A stretch of DNA of 64,000 nucleotides, taken from Lacipirellula parvula (lineage in GTDB: Bacteria > Planctomycetota > Planctomycetia > Pirellulales > Lacipirellulaceae). Location: positions 744,001-808,000 of the forward strand of contig NZ_AP021861.1 of the NCBI RefSeq assembly GCF_009177095.1, read 5' to 3'. A program made the translations under genes and the position numbers. Below are positions 27,483 through 36,631 of the stretch, piece by piece. The notes beneath the pieces are model-generated. The model saw only the letters and a list, made by a program, of their open reading frames with translations. It made no database searches and was not told the origin of the DNA. The stretch's first letter is position 1. The number at the start of each line of letters is the position of its first letter.

Positions 27483-28421
27483 CTAGTCTTCCAGTCTTTT
27501 GTCTTGAACGATATCGACCAGATCAACTAGCGCGGGCAATAGGTCGATCAATCGGTCCCATTTAATGCCGGCCTGCTCGACTTCCTGTCGTAACTCAGAG
27601 GTCGCACAGACCTGCGCGACTTCACGCACGGGATGCACTTCCACGACGCTCAGTACCAAATCGCCAGCATTCTTTAGGAGATTCCATTTGTCCTGCCGTC
27701 TCGGCGCGCTTGACAGGTTTGCTGGTAACTTTAGGAGTGGATTCAATCGTTCTCGATGACAGACAAACCACTTGAGATACTTAACGTAGCCGGCGGTGGG
27801 CATAATTCGATTTCTCCTAGTGAGGTGGTTTGCGGTCAGGCACAGATTGGACTCCGGATGTTCGCCGCGGCGGAGCTTTCGGGCCAGAACGGCCAGATAC
27901 CGTTCGCGGTGCGGAGGCAGTAAGTCGACGCCGAGGGCAATTGATCCATTGGGGCTGCCGTCCGCAAACCGCTGTGCAAGCGACTTCTGACGACGCATCC
28001 GCCGCAGCTTGCATCGCAGGCATGGGATCACATTGATGCGGTCTCCGCACCCATGACATCGAATTGGCTCAATCTCCTTCGACGTTAGCGCTGCAACAGC
28101 TTTCTTGTGTGCATGAACGTCAAACCGCGAGCCGGTTGCGATTCTATTCACTGTCTCGCGATTGACCCCAAGTCGACGCGCAATCGCCCGCTGGGACATT
28201 GGGGTCGTCTTCAGGAGGCGATTAATCTCACTAATCATTTCTTCTGTTAACACGTATACCTCTTGGCGCAATGCGCGCAGTGTGAGCGCAGAAGTTACAA
28301 GCCTATGCCACAACAACAGATGAATGCCGGACTTAGCTCCGGCCTTGAGGGCTCTCGCCAATCGAGTGAGGCGAGGATAGTCGGCCGGCAGGATTAACTG
28401 CTCGTGACGAACGCTAGCCAA
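27483..28421 (-). CDS. HTH plus zinc-finger protein, possibly two genes in one frame
   Basis: The frame has 312 codons. Residues about 62-98 form a helix-turn-helix (TPMSQRAIARRLGVNRETVNRIATG), followed by a four-Cys zinc knuckle (CHGCG...CLRC, 122-137). This is a layout I recall from planctomycete regulators. Translation may begin at GTG 28253, which has AAGAGG upstream, rather than at 28421. A second candidate start, ATG 27803, has AGGAG upstream and begins a 106-residue helical segment (MPTAGYVKYLKWFVCH...). The frame may therefore hold a regulator and a separate small protein. It is first in the operon, so it may regulate it. Confidence 0.6.
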   Translation of the reverse strand: MASVRHEQLILPADYPRLTRLARALKAGAKSGIHLLLWHRLVTSALTLRALRQEVYVLTEEMISEINRLLKTTPMSQRAIARRLGVNRETVNRIATGSRFDVHAHKKAVAALTSKEIEPIRCHGCGDRINVIPCLRCKLRRMRRQKSLAQRFADGSPNGSIALGVDLLPPHRERYLAVLARKLRRGEHPESNLCLTANHLTRRNRIMPTAGYVKYLKWFVCHRERLNPLLKLPANLSSAPRRQDKWNLLKNAGDLVLSVVEVHPVREVAQVCATSELRQEVEQAGIKWDRLIDLLPALVDLVDIVQDKRLED

Positions 28422-30349
28422 GGTCTCTCGCTAAAAGTGCTATTAAATATCTTGTGTGCATTAAACGCTTGCATGCGTGCTCCTGTCGCTTTAACCACAG
28501 AACCTACCCTAACATTCTCGTCTCGCGACTCAATTCGAAAATTCCGGCCAACTAATGCATAAGTGCCAGTGCAATAAAGTGCCTCTCACGTCGCAGCACG
28601 GCATGAGCTGTGCCAATATCCATCAATGCATGTCGATACGTCTCCTTCGCGTGTTGTCTTGAGTCAATTGGCCTTGTGAATAGCAGTCAAGGATCGCGCA
28701 AATGCGCGCCGCGCATTGATCAGCATGTTTGCTATTGCACGGTTTCGGGAGGTAGTGGATAGTTCTCGCCGCTTTCGAATCTACAAAAACGATTGCCGAT
28801 ATTTCATTCGTGCGAGATGATATTAAAGAGTGTACGCATGAACACGTCACCTTCAACGATTATTTTCGGCCACCCTGAACTCAGTCAGGAATAATCTGTC
28901 GTCGCCTCGTTTTTGCGGGCTTTTTGGTCGCCATATGCGCCATAGCAAGTCTTAACGCGATTTGTGCGCATTGCGGTCTGCACTGATTGAATGGACGCAA
29001 CCGCGGCTGCCTTGAAGTGAAGTGATATTCGCGGGATCGCAAAACCTGGAGGCAAGTGGTTAGGCGGTTGGTTGAGTGCGAGCTTTCTTGACGCAAGTGA
29101 TAAAGGTTGTGAGCACCGCAGGCAGAGCGACTACCGCGGTCGCGTGAGAATCTTCGAACTATTGAACGTCGACGATGCTGTGTGAGACGGCATTCAATAG
29201 CGAGCAAACGCCACAGAGATTAGAGATCGAGCGGTGCGGGCCGGCATGCGGTCACTTCGCGACGATGGTCTGCTCAAAATTGCTTTGGGGATGACGACCC
29301 CCGGCGAAGTACAGCGTGTCACGGTGCGATCGACGTTGTAGGCGCCGATGTCGACGCGAGGCGCCTCTCCGGCATTGTTGCGGTCGAGCTTCTTGTTGGA
29401 GGCAGGTAGCCCATTCTTGGCGTCGAGAATATCTCTTCGATGATTTCGAACTGATGGGGGCAGCCGCGGGGCCCATCCCTGCCCTGCGGCGTTTCCGAGG
29501 GCACGAAAAGTCGTAAGAGCTGGAACGCTGCGAGGCCTCTGTGAGCCTTTTCACGCGAAGAACGATTCCGACGGGTCACCGCTCTGATAGTAGCTACCGC
29601 GGCCGGCGTCGCGACTTGCATTCGCCCTCCCCCGCCCAGCGTCGAAGAGGTCGCTAGTGCTCCAGCCACTGCAGGAGCTGTCGACAGGCATCGCGATTGC
29701 CGGGAGTCCGACGCCGTCTTCAGCCGCGAAAAGGTAGTGACCGCTTGCTTGAGGATGAGTTGCTTGGGTGCGATTCCCACGGTACGCAGCTGTCCACCGT
29801 GTGAATTTCGCTATTCGAAATAGCGACTGCAAGCGACTCGAAATCCCACGACGGGTCAGGACGCGACGCGGATTTTGCTGCGGGATTTCCGTCGGCAACT
29901 TCTTGCAATGATCACTGCGTCGAGCGAGGCGAAGTGCCGCCGAGGCGCTCACCGCGATGGCCGTGAAAGCCGGCGCCGCGATACCCAGCCTCGCAAATTT
30001 CATCACCGTTGAGTTGGAGTTCGACGGACGTGGAGCAGCGTGTGAGCATCGCTTGGCAAATTAGTTTCCGCTTCGGAAGTGCCTACAAGCGACAGGTAGC
30101 GACAAATCAGCGAGCGTCCCAGTTCACCTCTATTGCGACCGCGTCCAGCCCCTTAAAGTCGAAAACATGACGAGCCGGTGGCATTAACCATCCGTCACCA
30201 GTTTTACCATTCATTAGAAGGAGATTGCCCACTCCAACACCAGTATTGATCGCGAGCCCAATCGCGTGGAGCCGCACCGACCAACCTCCCCCTGCCTAGA
30301 TAAACGTCGCCGATGCGACCCGTGCGAAAGGGCTCCATCTTAGGCGTTC
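28422..30349. other. long region with decayed coding sequence
   Basis: Almost 2 kb without an intact gene. Open frames are short, overlapping and lack protein-like composition, apart from the beta-helix remnant noted separately at 29318-29436. This is consistent with a graveyard beside the mobile region. Confidence 0.5.
29318..29436 (-). pseudogene. remnant of a secreted beta-helix/choice-of-anchor protein C-terminal part
   Basis: One frame on the minus strand reads RDILDAKNGLPASNKKLD, then RNNAGEAPRVDIGAYNVD. The R-x-DIGAY ending is typical of large secreted right-handed beta-helix proteins, which planctomycetes often have. The frame is not preserved on either side, so only this 40-codon island is left. 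Confidence 0.45.
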
Positions 30350-30586
30350 TTGAAGAACACACCATTGCCCGCGCTCGCACGCCGTACTGCCAACTGCAGG
30401 TGGCAGGATAGCTGTGTCGAGTCAGTACTCAGTTTTTCACCCGACCGGGACATAGGCAAACGCCATTGCCGTTGCCAGGGCGTATCCAATGTCCAGTCGT
30501 TGCTGGCGGGAGCTGCAGCGTCGTACCAGAGCCGTCACGCATGTCGTCGCCCCGACGACCTCCTGTGGCTCGCATTCGTAAGGAGT

Positions 30587-31513
30587 TTGATCATCGATAA
30601 CTTTAATGACAACGAAGTCACAGGACGCCCGTACGGAGGGCGGAAGACGACCCACCCGTTAGTGCTGTCTGTCTTCAACCAACGGGCATCCTTGCTCAAG
30701 ATGGAATCGCTAGAGCTGAAGGTGCACTACATTCCTGGCCATCCGCAGCCGATGATTCGCTGCAACAGCGACACTAGTGACGGTTGTTCGCTCTGCCGAG
30801 CCGGCTACCCCGCATTGACGCGCCACCTCATGATTATGTGTGACTGGCCCGACAGCCGCTTGTGCACGCTGGCAGTCCCCGGAAAGTTGAAGGACGCCCT
30901 CTTCGAAGAAGCCCTTTGTCTCCCGGAGAACGAGTGGAACTTTTTATTCAACTGGAACGGGTTCGAGTACAACCTATGTCATCTTGATCCGGAGCCTGGC
31001 GATGAGTTCGTCCGGACTATGGAGGAGCATGCCCAGTTGGTGGCGTTGGCTAAGCTGGTCGATCTCGACCAGGCGATTCCTCGTCTGACGAATATGGCTA
31101 TGCTCCGTTTGCCGGCAGTGATGCTGGCTGCCGCCTGCTTCGGACTTGATGGCGAAGACCAGAGCGAGTTCAACTACACCGAAAAGCGCGCCATTCAGTG
31201 GCGTGACCCGGACGAGCCGCAAGACACTTCTGATGTGGCGGCATTCTCCGAGCAAGGCGGAATGCTTCTACAACTATTGGGCGACGTCACGCTTGACCAT
31301 GGCGGCGACCAGCCCGAGCGCAGAGAGTTCCTTGAGCTCGCACACAGTTGGCGGGACCTCGAAGCCACTCTGATCGTGCCCTGTCGGGATCCCGCCGAGT
31401 TGTCGTTGCGGGAACTTACACAACGTGCGCAACGGGAAATGGAACTCCTCAACGTAGTTTGCAAGGACTTGCTCCAGTTCGTCGCCCGTCGCCTTCTTCC
31501 GGATTCGCCATAG
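30587..31513 (+). CDS. zinc-motif protein of the replication module, start uncertain
   Basis: The product is about 308 residues if begun at TTG 30587, or 271 from ATG 30701. Protein-like sequence (NFNDNEVTGRPYGGRKTTHPL) already precedes 30701. AAGGAG at 30580-30585 points to a start near 30590-30593, where only ATC codons are found. The segment MIRCNSDTSDGCSLCRAGY is Cys-rich and may bind zinc. Later parts are acidic and helical (LENEWNFLFNWNGFEYNLCHLDPEPGDEF). It is upstream of the PrimPol gene on the same strand, so a role in replication, such as single-strand DNA binding, is a guess from context. Confidence 0.6.
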   Translation: MIIDNFNDNEVTGRPYGGRKTTHPLVLSVFNQRASLLKMESLELKVHYIPGHPQPMIRCNSDTSDGCSLCRAGYPALTRHLMIMCDWPDSRLCTLAVPGKLKDALFEEALCLPENEWNFLFNWNGFEYNLCHLDPEPGDEFVRTMEEHAQLVALAKLVDLDQAIPRLTNMAMLRLPAVMLAAACFGLDGEDQSEFNYTEKRAIQWRDPDEPQDTSDVAAFSEQGGMLLQLLGDVTLDHGGDQPERREFLELAHSWRDLEATLIVPCRDPAELSLRELTQRAQREMELLNVVCKDLLQFVARRLLPDSP

Positions 31514-31767
31514 CCCGGGCGTTTGAATGCTTGAGTTCTCCCATGTTGGCGCCGGCGGCCAGTCTGGTCGCCGGCCGGGGCCGCGGTGGCGGGCTGGCAG
31601 GCCTTGCCGGCGATCCTAGCCCCGCGAGCACTCGTGGCGTTGCGACTAAGGACGCACGATCGGCAATACAGTCATCTACTGAACCGTTGATAGTCTCACC
31701 GCCGAACCAAACAGCATTCTGCAGACTCAAGAACTAATCTCACAACCAGAAACTTACAGGAACCTAT

Positions 31768-32145
31768 ATGTTCGATAATGAAAAGACAATCCATACGGGC
31801 ACCACGAAGCCCGCTCAACCTCTTACGTTGACAATGTTCACTGCCGATCAGCGGCTCCAAATCGACAGCGGTGCTGGCGATGCTGATGGCGACCATCTGA
31901 TTGCGTTTGGCCGACAAGCCAATTTGTGGCCCGACGAAGGCTTGTTCTCCGTTGCAGTCGGTCCCGCCGCAAATCTTCAGGTCGTCGCACGGGGCTTGCG
32001 GAAGTGGGCCGACCTCCTTGAGCACTATGCGACGGCGATCGCTGAGCTTAACGGATCGGCGAATTTGTCCCTGCGTTCTCGGCGTGATGGCACGCTGGAA
32101 TCGTTCGATGCGTCTCGCGAGGTCTACGAACAGCTCCACGCGTAA
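31768..32145 (+). CDS. hypothetical protein (125 aa) of the replication module
   Basis: ATG 31768 follows AGGAA at good distance. The product is soluble and acidic, with a helical C-terminal half (LQVVARGLRKWADLLEHYATAIAEL). It lies 57 bp before the PrimPol gene and is very probably co-transcribed with it. I do not recognise a family. Confidence 0.6.
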   Translation: MFDNEKTIHTGTTKPAQPLTLTMFTADQRLQIDSGAGDADGDHLIAFGRQANLWPDEGLFSVAVGPAANLQVVARGLRKWADLLEHYATAIAELNGSANLSLRSRRDGTLESFDASREVYEQLHA

Positions 32146-32202
32146 ATTGGCGGTGAACCCCTACCTCTACCATCAAGTTCCAACCGAGGAGACCGTGCCC
32201 GA

Positions 32203-34839
32203 ATGAATCCGATTGACTCTGCAACCGACGGGAGCAGCGCCGTTATCAACACTTCAGACGACGATCAACGAGTCGAATCCATTACCAGGTTCTTCAACTT
32301 CATCGGTCGCGGCAGACCGCTCGTGGAGTTGCGTACCCTATACCCATGCAGGGCTCTCTCCGGGTTCTTCGACAATTTTGAATTGGCAGCAGCTCATGTC
32401 GTGGCGGCGGGAGACGAAGCCAACATCTATTTCGGACTGAACCCGATCGACACGGGTTCCTCCATTTTGTTCAAGCGGCTCAATGATCTCCTTCCCGGCA
32501 AGACGGCCGCCGACGAGCATATTGTCGCTCGCCGACTGTTGCTGATCGACGTTGATCCCGTCCGCCCCGTCGACACCTGCAGCACCACGACTGAGAAGAA
32601 GAGTGCGGCGGCCATCACTGCCCAGGTCGTCAAGTATCTTCGCTCGACCGGTTGGCCTGAGCCCATTCTCATCGATAGCGGCAATGGGCTGCACCTGCTG
32701 TATGCGATCGATTTGCCGGCCGATGACGGTGGCTTGGTTGCTCGCGTCCTCCGTGCCCTGGACAGGCAGTTCTCTACGACTGCCGCCAAGATTGATGTCA
32801 CGGTGGCCAACCCTGCCCGCATCTGCCGGGCGCCATTCACCTGGAATCGCAAGGGAGAACACACAGAAGATCGACCGCACCGCCTGTCTAAAGTCATTCG
32901 TTATCCGTCGCAGTTCGTTCCCGTCCCATCCGCCTGCCTTGAAATGATTTCACAAGAAGGCGCCTCTCCGCCGCAGGTAGTTCCTGCTGGTCCATTGATC
33001 AAGACAAAGCAGATCGCTCAAACGACCGACGCCGTGCTCGAACAGGCACGGGCCCGTCTTCACTCGCTGCCAATCGCCGTCGATGGCCAGAACGGCAGTA
33101 AGGCCTGCTTTCACGCTGCCTGTTTATTGGTCGTCGACTTTGGTTTCTCTGTCGAACAGGCGCTTCCACTACTGAAGGAGTGGGGAGATCGTTGCCAGCC
33201 AGCTTGGTCGGAGAAGGAGCTTCGGCACAAGCTGCAGGACGCAGCTAAGAAGGCGGAGGCTAACCCTGACGAGGTTGGCAAGCTCGTGGCGCTGAAGCAG
33301 GCGAAGCGGAAAACGGTGGTCGAACAGCTGTTGGAACTTGCCGAGAATCGCTGTCAGTTTTGGCATGACCGCGAGAACAAAGAGCCTTTCGTCACTATCG
33401 ATATGCCCAATAAGGTTTCAAACGGCAAGTTAAGTACACGTGGCCGATGGCATCAGCGACATCTTCCAGTGAAATCGACGGAGTTCGCGGATGCGATTCG
33501 AGCTGCCTACTACGCTGCCACAAAGCGTACCCCAAGCGGCCCGCAAATGAGGACGTTCATCGACACTGTTGGCGCCAAGGCCCGCATCGACGGCACTGCC
33601 GAGACGACCTATCTGCGGGTAGCACGACGCGGAAAGAAGGTGTACCTCGACCTAGGCGGTCCCAACTGGAAGTCCGTGAGGATCACTACCGATGGCTGGA
33701 AGATCATGCGTCGCGCCAAGCCGAAGCTTCGTCGTGCGGGACGTACCCAATCCCTGCCTCGTCCCAAGCCAGGCGGTTCGATTACACTTCTCCAGCAGCT
33801 CTTGAACTTGGACAGCCTCAGTGATCTTCAGTTGCTAGTTGGCTGGCTAGTCACCGTGCTCGGAGGCCGAGGGCCATTCCCCATCTTGGTGCTTAGTGGC
33901 GAGCAGGGAAGCGCTAAATCAACAGCAACGGAGCTCATCCGCGGGCTAGTTGATCCGATCAAAGCCGGTCTAGGCTCGATTCCCAAAGAGGAGCGGGATC
34001 TAATGATCGCGGCGCAAAACTCGTTCGTCGTCTCGTTCGATAACGTCAGTTATGTCGATGCCAACCAGTCGGACAGTCTTTGCCGACTAGCGACCGGTGC
34101 AGGATACGGAACCCGCAAGCTCTATACCGACGGCGAGGAGTTTTTGATCCAGGTTTGCCGCGGCATTATGCTCAATGGAATCGGCGAATATCTGTACCAG
34201 GCGGACGCCCTGGATCGCTCTGTGATCGTGTCGCTCCCTGTCATCGACGACGCGAATCGCCGCACTGCGGAAGAGGTCAGGAGTGAGTATCGGCGGGCAC
34301 GCCCGTACCTCTTGGGCCTGTTGCTCGAGGGCGTGGCGATGGCGCTCAAGAACTATAGTCGGACTAAGCCGAACGCGTCCCACCGCATGGCTGATTTCGA
34401 ACGTTGGGCGGCGGCCTCCATGCCTGCCTTTGGTTGGACAGAGCAAGAGTTCTTTGATGCTTACGCAGCCAACATCCGGCGAGCGAACGCGGTGGCGATA
34501 GGCGATAACCCCGTCGTGGACGCCATCGAGTCTCTACTTGCCCAATATGGTGGCACGTGGCCGAAGGCCGGGCAGGTCGTGGGATCTAAGGGACTGCTGG
34601 CGGAACTGGAATACTTGGCCGCCGATCCCAATATCAAAACGAAACAAAACTGGCCCAAGACGCCACAGGGGCTTGGAAAGTCCCTGCGGCGTCTCGCTCC
34701 CGCATTACGCCGCTGCGGCATCGTCGTGACCATTGATGACCGCGACGGTGGAGGCAAGCGTTTGACGCGAATCACGATTGAGGAGGTCCGCACCAAGACC
34801 GCGGTCAGCGATGAATCCGTGCCTAAGGTCGAGGCGTGA
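32203..34839 (+). CDS. primase-polymerase/helicase of a plasmid-like element
   Basis: The product has 878 residues. An archaeo-eukaryotic primase (PrimPol) domain is indicated by motif I LLLIDVD (112-118), motif II DSGNGLHLLY (158-167, the S-x-H element) and motif III KIDVTVANPARICR (196-209). A linker with a helical primase-C-like segment follows. The ATPase has Walker A GEQGSAKST at about 566-574, DNVSYVD as a Walker B-like site, and NGIGEYLYQADALDRSVIV, a DUF927/SF3-like feature. Such fused proteins open and prime replication in plasmids and integrated elements. GAGGAG stands 11 nt before ATG. Confidence 0.85.
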   Translation: MNPIDSATDGSSAVINTSDDDQRVESITRFFNFIGRGRPLVELRTLYPCRALSGFFDNFELAAAHVVAAGDEANIYFGLNPIDTGSSILFKRLNDLLPGKTAADEHIVARRLLLIDVDPVRPVDTCSTTTEKKSAAAITAQVVKYLRSTGWPEPILIDSGNGLHLLYAIDLPADDGGLVARVLRALDRQFSTTAAKIDVTVANPARICRAPFTWNRKGEHTEDRPHRLSKVIRYPSQFVPVPSACLEMISQEGASPPQVVPAGPLIKTKQIAQTTDAVLEQARARLHSLPIAVDGQNGSKACFHAACLLVVDFGFSVEQALPLLKEWGDRCQPAWSEKELRHKLQDAAKKAEANPDEVGKLVALKQAKRKTVVEQLLELAENRCQFWHDRENKEPFVTIDMPNKVSNGKLSTRGRWHQRHLPVKSTEFADAIRAAYYAATKRTPSGPQMRTFIDTVGAKARIDGTAETTYLRVARRGKKVYLDLGGPNWKSVRITTDGWKIMRRAKPKLRRAGRTQSLPRPKPGGSITLLQQLLNLDSLSDLQLLVGWLVTVLGGRGPFPILVLSGEQGSAKSTATELIRGLVDPIKAGLGSIPKEERDLMIAAQNSFVVSFDNVSYVDANQSDSLCRLATGAGYGTRKLYTDGEEFLIQVCRGIMLNGIGEYLYQADALDRSVIVSLPVIDDANRRTAEEVRSEYRRARPYLLGLLLEGVAMALKNYSRTKPNASHRMADFERWAAASMPAFGWTEQEFFDAYAANIRRANAVAIGDNPVVDAIESLLAQYGGTWPKAGQVVGSKGLLAELEYLAADPNIKTKQNWPKTPQGLGKSLRRLAPALRRCGIVVTIDDRDGGGKRLTRITIEEVRTKTAVSDESVPKVEA

Positions 34840-35552
34840 ACGCCCCTCGACGGTTGCGACACGTCGTGACGCCGCGTGCGACGCGGCATTCTGCGGTTTT
34901 TAGCAGCTATGGCGAATGAGGTTCGAAGCCAGGCGGCGAAGGAACTTGCCAACGATTACCAGCACTCGTTGGATCTTGCGTCCATCTCGGCGTTCCGGTC
35001 GTCGCGACGCCGCGAAGGACGAGGGTTTTGCCAACTTTTAGATCTATGGCAAGAGAATAATGCAGAGTGGGCTGCGGAGGTAGTGAGCGGGAAGCGGGGA
35101 GAGAGGAGTAGACATAGACCGGCTCGTGCGTCCGTTGCGTCCTCGCGTCGCTAGGCCTTGCCGGCCACGATCAGCGGTAGGTTGCCCTAGCCGGTGAAGC
35201 TCGTGTATGTCATGTCGTTGGGATGCTCTACGGCGATGGCCGTCCTTCTCCGGCAGGCACTAGGTGGAGCGCTCTTGCTGAGTGAAGATCGGCTGGCCCC
35301 CTGCCCTCTCACACTTCTTTCGCCGCCTCGGCTACTGACACTGAACTCACGTCTCCGATTCTACTCGGCGAGAGTGGTATGCCCGTCGATCACTGGGCAC
35401 GTCATCAACGTCGTACTCAGGATTGCCGTGCGGATAAGTCTCACACTAGGCTTTAGCGGCGGCTGATACGATGTTTGGCGGGCCTGGCTCGCCTTGCCCT
35501 AGTAATCCGGCGTGCTGGTATCGACGTTGACGCTCAACCTTTGCAAACATCG
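34840..35552. other. no confident gene after the PrimPol gene
   Basis: About 710 bp. The best candidate is an 81-codon frame from ATG 34909 (MANEVRSQAAKELANDYQHSLDL), of which only the first third looks like protein. It may be a remnant. Confidence 0.45.
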
Positions 35553-35573
35553 AAGCCGGGGTTTCCCCGGCTT
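35553..35573. terminator. perfect 9-bp hairpin overlapping a stop codon
   Basis: AAGCCGGGG (35553-35561), loop TTT, CCCCGGCTT (35565-35573). On the plus strand TAG follows. On the minus strand the hairpin begins right at the stop codon of the 123-residue gene. It is probably a bidirectional terminator between the PrimPol side and that gene. Confidence 0.55.
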
Positions 35574-35944
35574 TAGTTCTCCCAGTCTTGCGTAGCATGA
35601 CGGATGGCACGACGAACTACCGAATAGACGTGATCGAAGCTAACGTCTTCGAGTTCATCCGGATGGGCGATGAGGTCGTTGACGAACAACCAGACGGATT
35701 GCTCAATCTCATTAAACGGTGATTGAATTAGCCGTTCTTCGGCTTGATCAACGAATAGTTTCGCTGTCGATGGGTCGCTTAGTATCGCAATTACTTCGGC
35801 GGCCGACTTGCTGTGCTTGTTTTCATCGGACCAAGTCACTCTCGATCGCATCTCTGCGGCTTGCTGGTCCATTTTTCTAGCGTTCGCCAGCAATTCATCT
35901 CGCTGGGCATCATTCAGTATGCGTCTTGTCATCTTAGTGCTCAA
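35573..35944 (-). CDS. hypothetical protein (123 aa)
   Basis: A soluble, acidic and mostly helical protein (MTRRILNDAQRDELLANARKMDQQAAEMRSR...). The C-terminal half has FNEIEQSVWLFVNDLIAHPDELEDVSFDHVYSVVRRAIRHA. A plausible second start is the Met five codons in. No recognised family. It is transcribed toward the PrimPol module and away from the Wadjet operon. Confidence 0.55.
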   Translation of the reverse strand: MSTKMTRRILNDAQRDELLANARKMDQQAAEMRSRVTWSDENKHSKSAAEVIAILSDPSTAKLFVDQAEERLIQSPFNEIEQSVWLFVNDLIAHPDELEDVSFDHVYSVVRRAIRHATQDWEN

Positions 35945-36631
35945 AAGGGGTTTCGAAGGTCGGTAGTGTTGTGTTTCTCTATGGTCCCGGTTTCTATTTA
36001 CTCGCCCCGGCCGGAAGACGTGCTGTTTTGGATTTCTGTCGGCTTAATTCGACTGTGAAATCGTCAGCGAATGCCTCGATTAGAAATCCTCGCCCTTTAA
36101 ATACGCCCGCGAGATAGCTATGCATATGCGATAGCTTTTCGACTCCGGATGGGGGCGGCCGGATCACCGATAGCAAAATGCCAGCGATCCCAACTGTTGC
36201 CCGTCGCGGTCGAGGCGGGCCGAGTAGACGCCTGCTTCCGTCGACGAAGGAGGTCTAAGCTAGAAAGATTAGGACAGGTAGGGCGCTGCTTCTGGGGCGT
36301 TGTCCGCGACTCGGCTATCTCATGAAATCATCTAATCCCCGCAATTTGGAGGCAGATTAGTCTTACGAGCAAGCATTACTGCGATCCTGCGCGACTTATT
36401 CGCTGATTCCAGCGGCCTGTGACACGTTGTGACTTCGGGCAGTGATGGGGCCGAGCAACTAGCATTCCAGTGCCTCACCGCTAAAAAGGTGTTAAACACT
36501 GCTTACAATTTGGTGTAAACTGGCCTTTAGCGGGTACTGGCAAATCTCGTTGCGGAGCAACTCGATATTAACGATGGCGGAATGTGCTGACGGAGTGGCC
36601 CTCGCCCAGCGTGCTATGTTGGGACTTTCTC
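35945..36631. other. intergenic and promoter region of the Wadjet operon
   Basis: About 690 bp without a supported gene. The part next to jetA carries an inverted repeat and AT-rich sequence (36480-36530) that could be the operon promoter. Confidence 0.45.
36489..36499 (+). promoter_or_regulatory. inverted repeat GTGTT-A-AACAC upstream of jetA
   Basis: The arms are perfect, with one central base, about 130 bp before the jetA start. A related half-site (GGTGTAAAC) follows at about 36512. TTACAAT lies between them and could be a -10 box. This is a candidate operator for a dedicated regulator, though none is encoded beside it. Confidence 0.35.

Noticed and set aside
34909-35154. 81-codon frame after the PrimPol gene
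   Set aside because: Only the first 25 residues look like protein, the rest is low-complexity Arg/Ser, and there is no good ribosome binding site.
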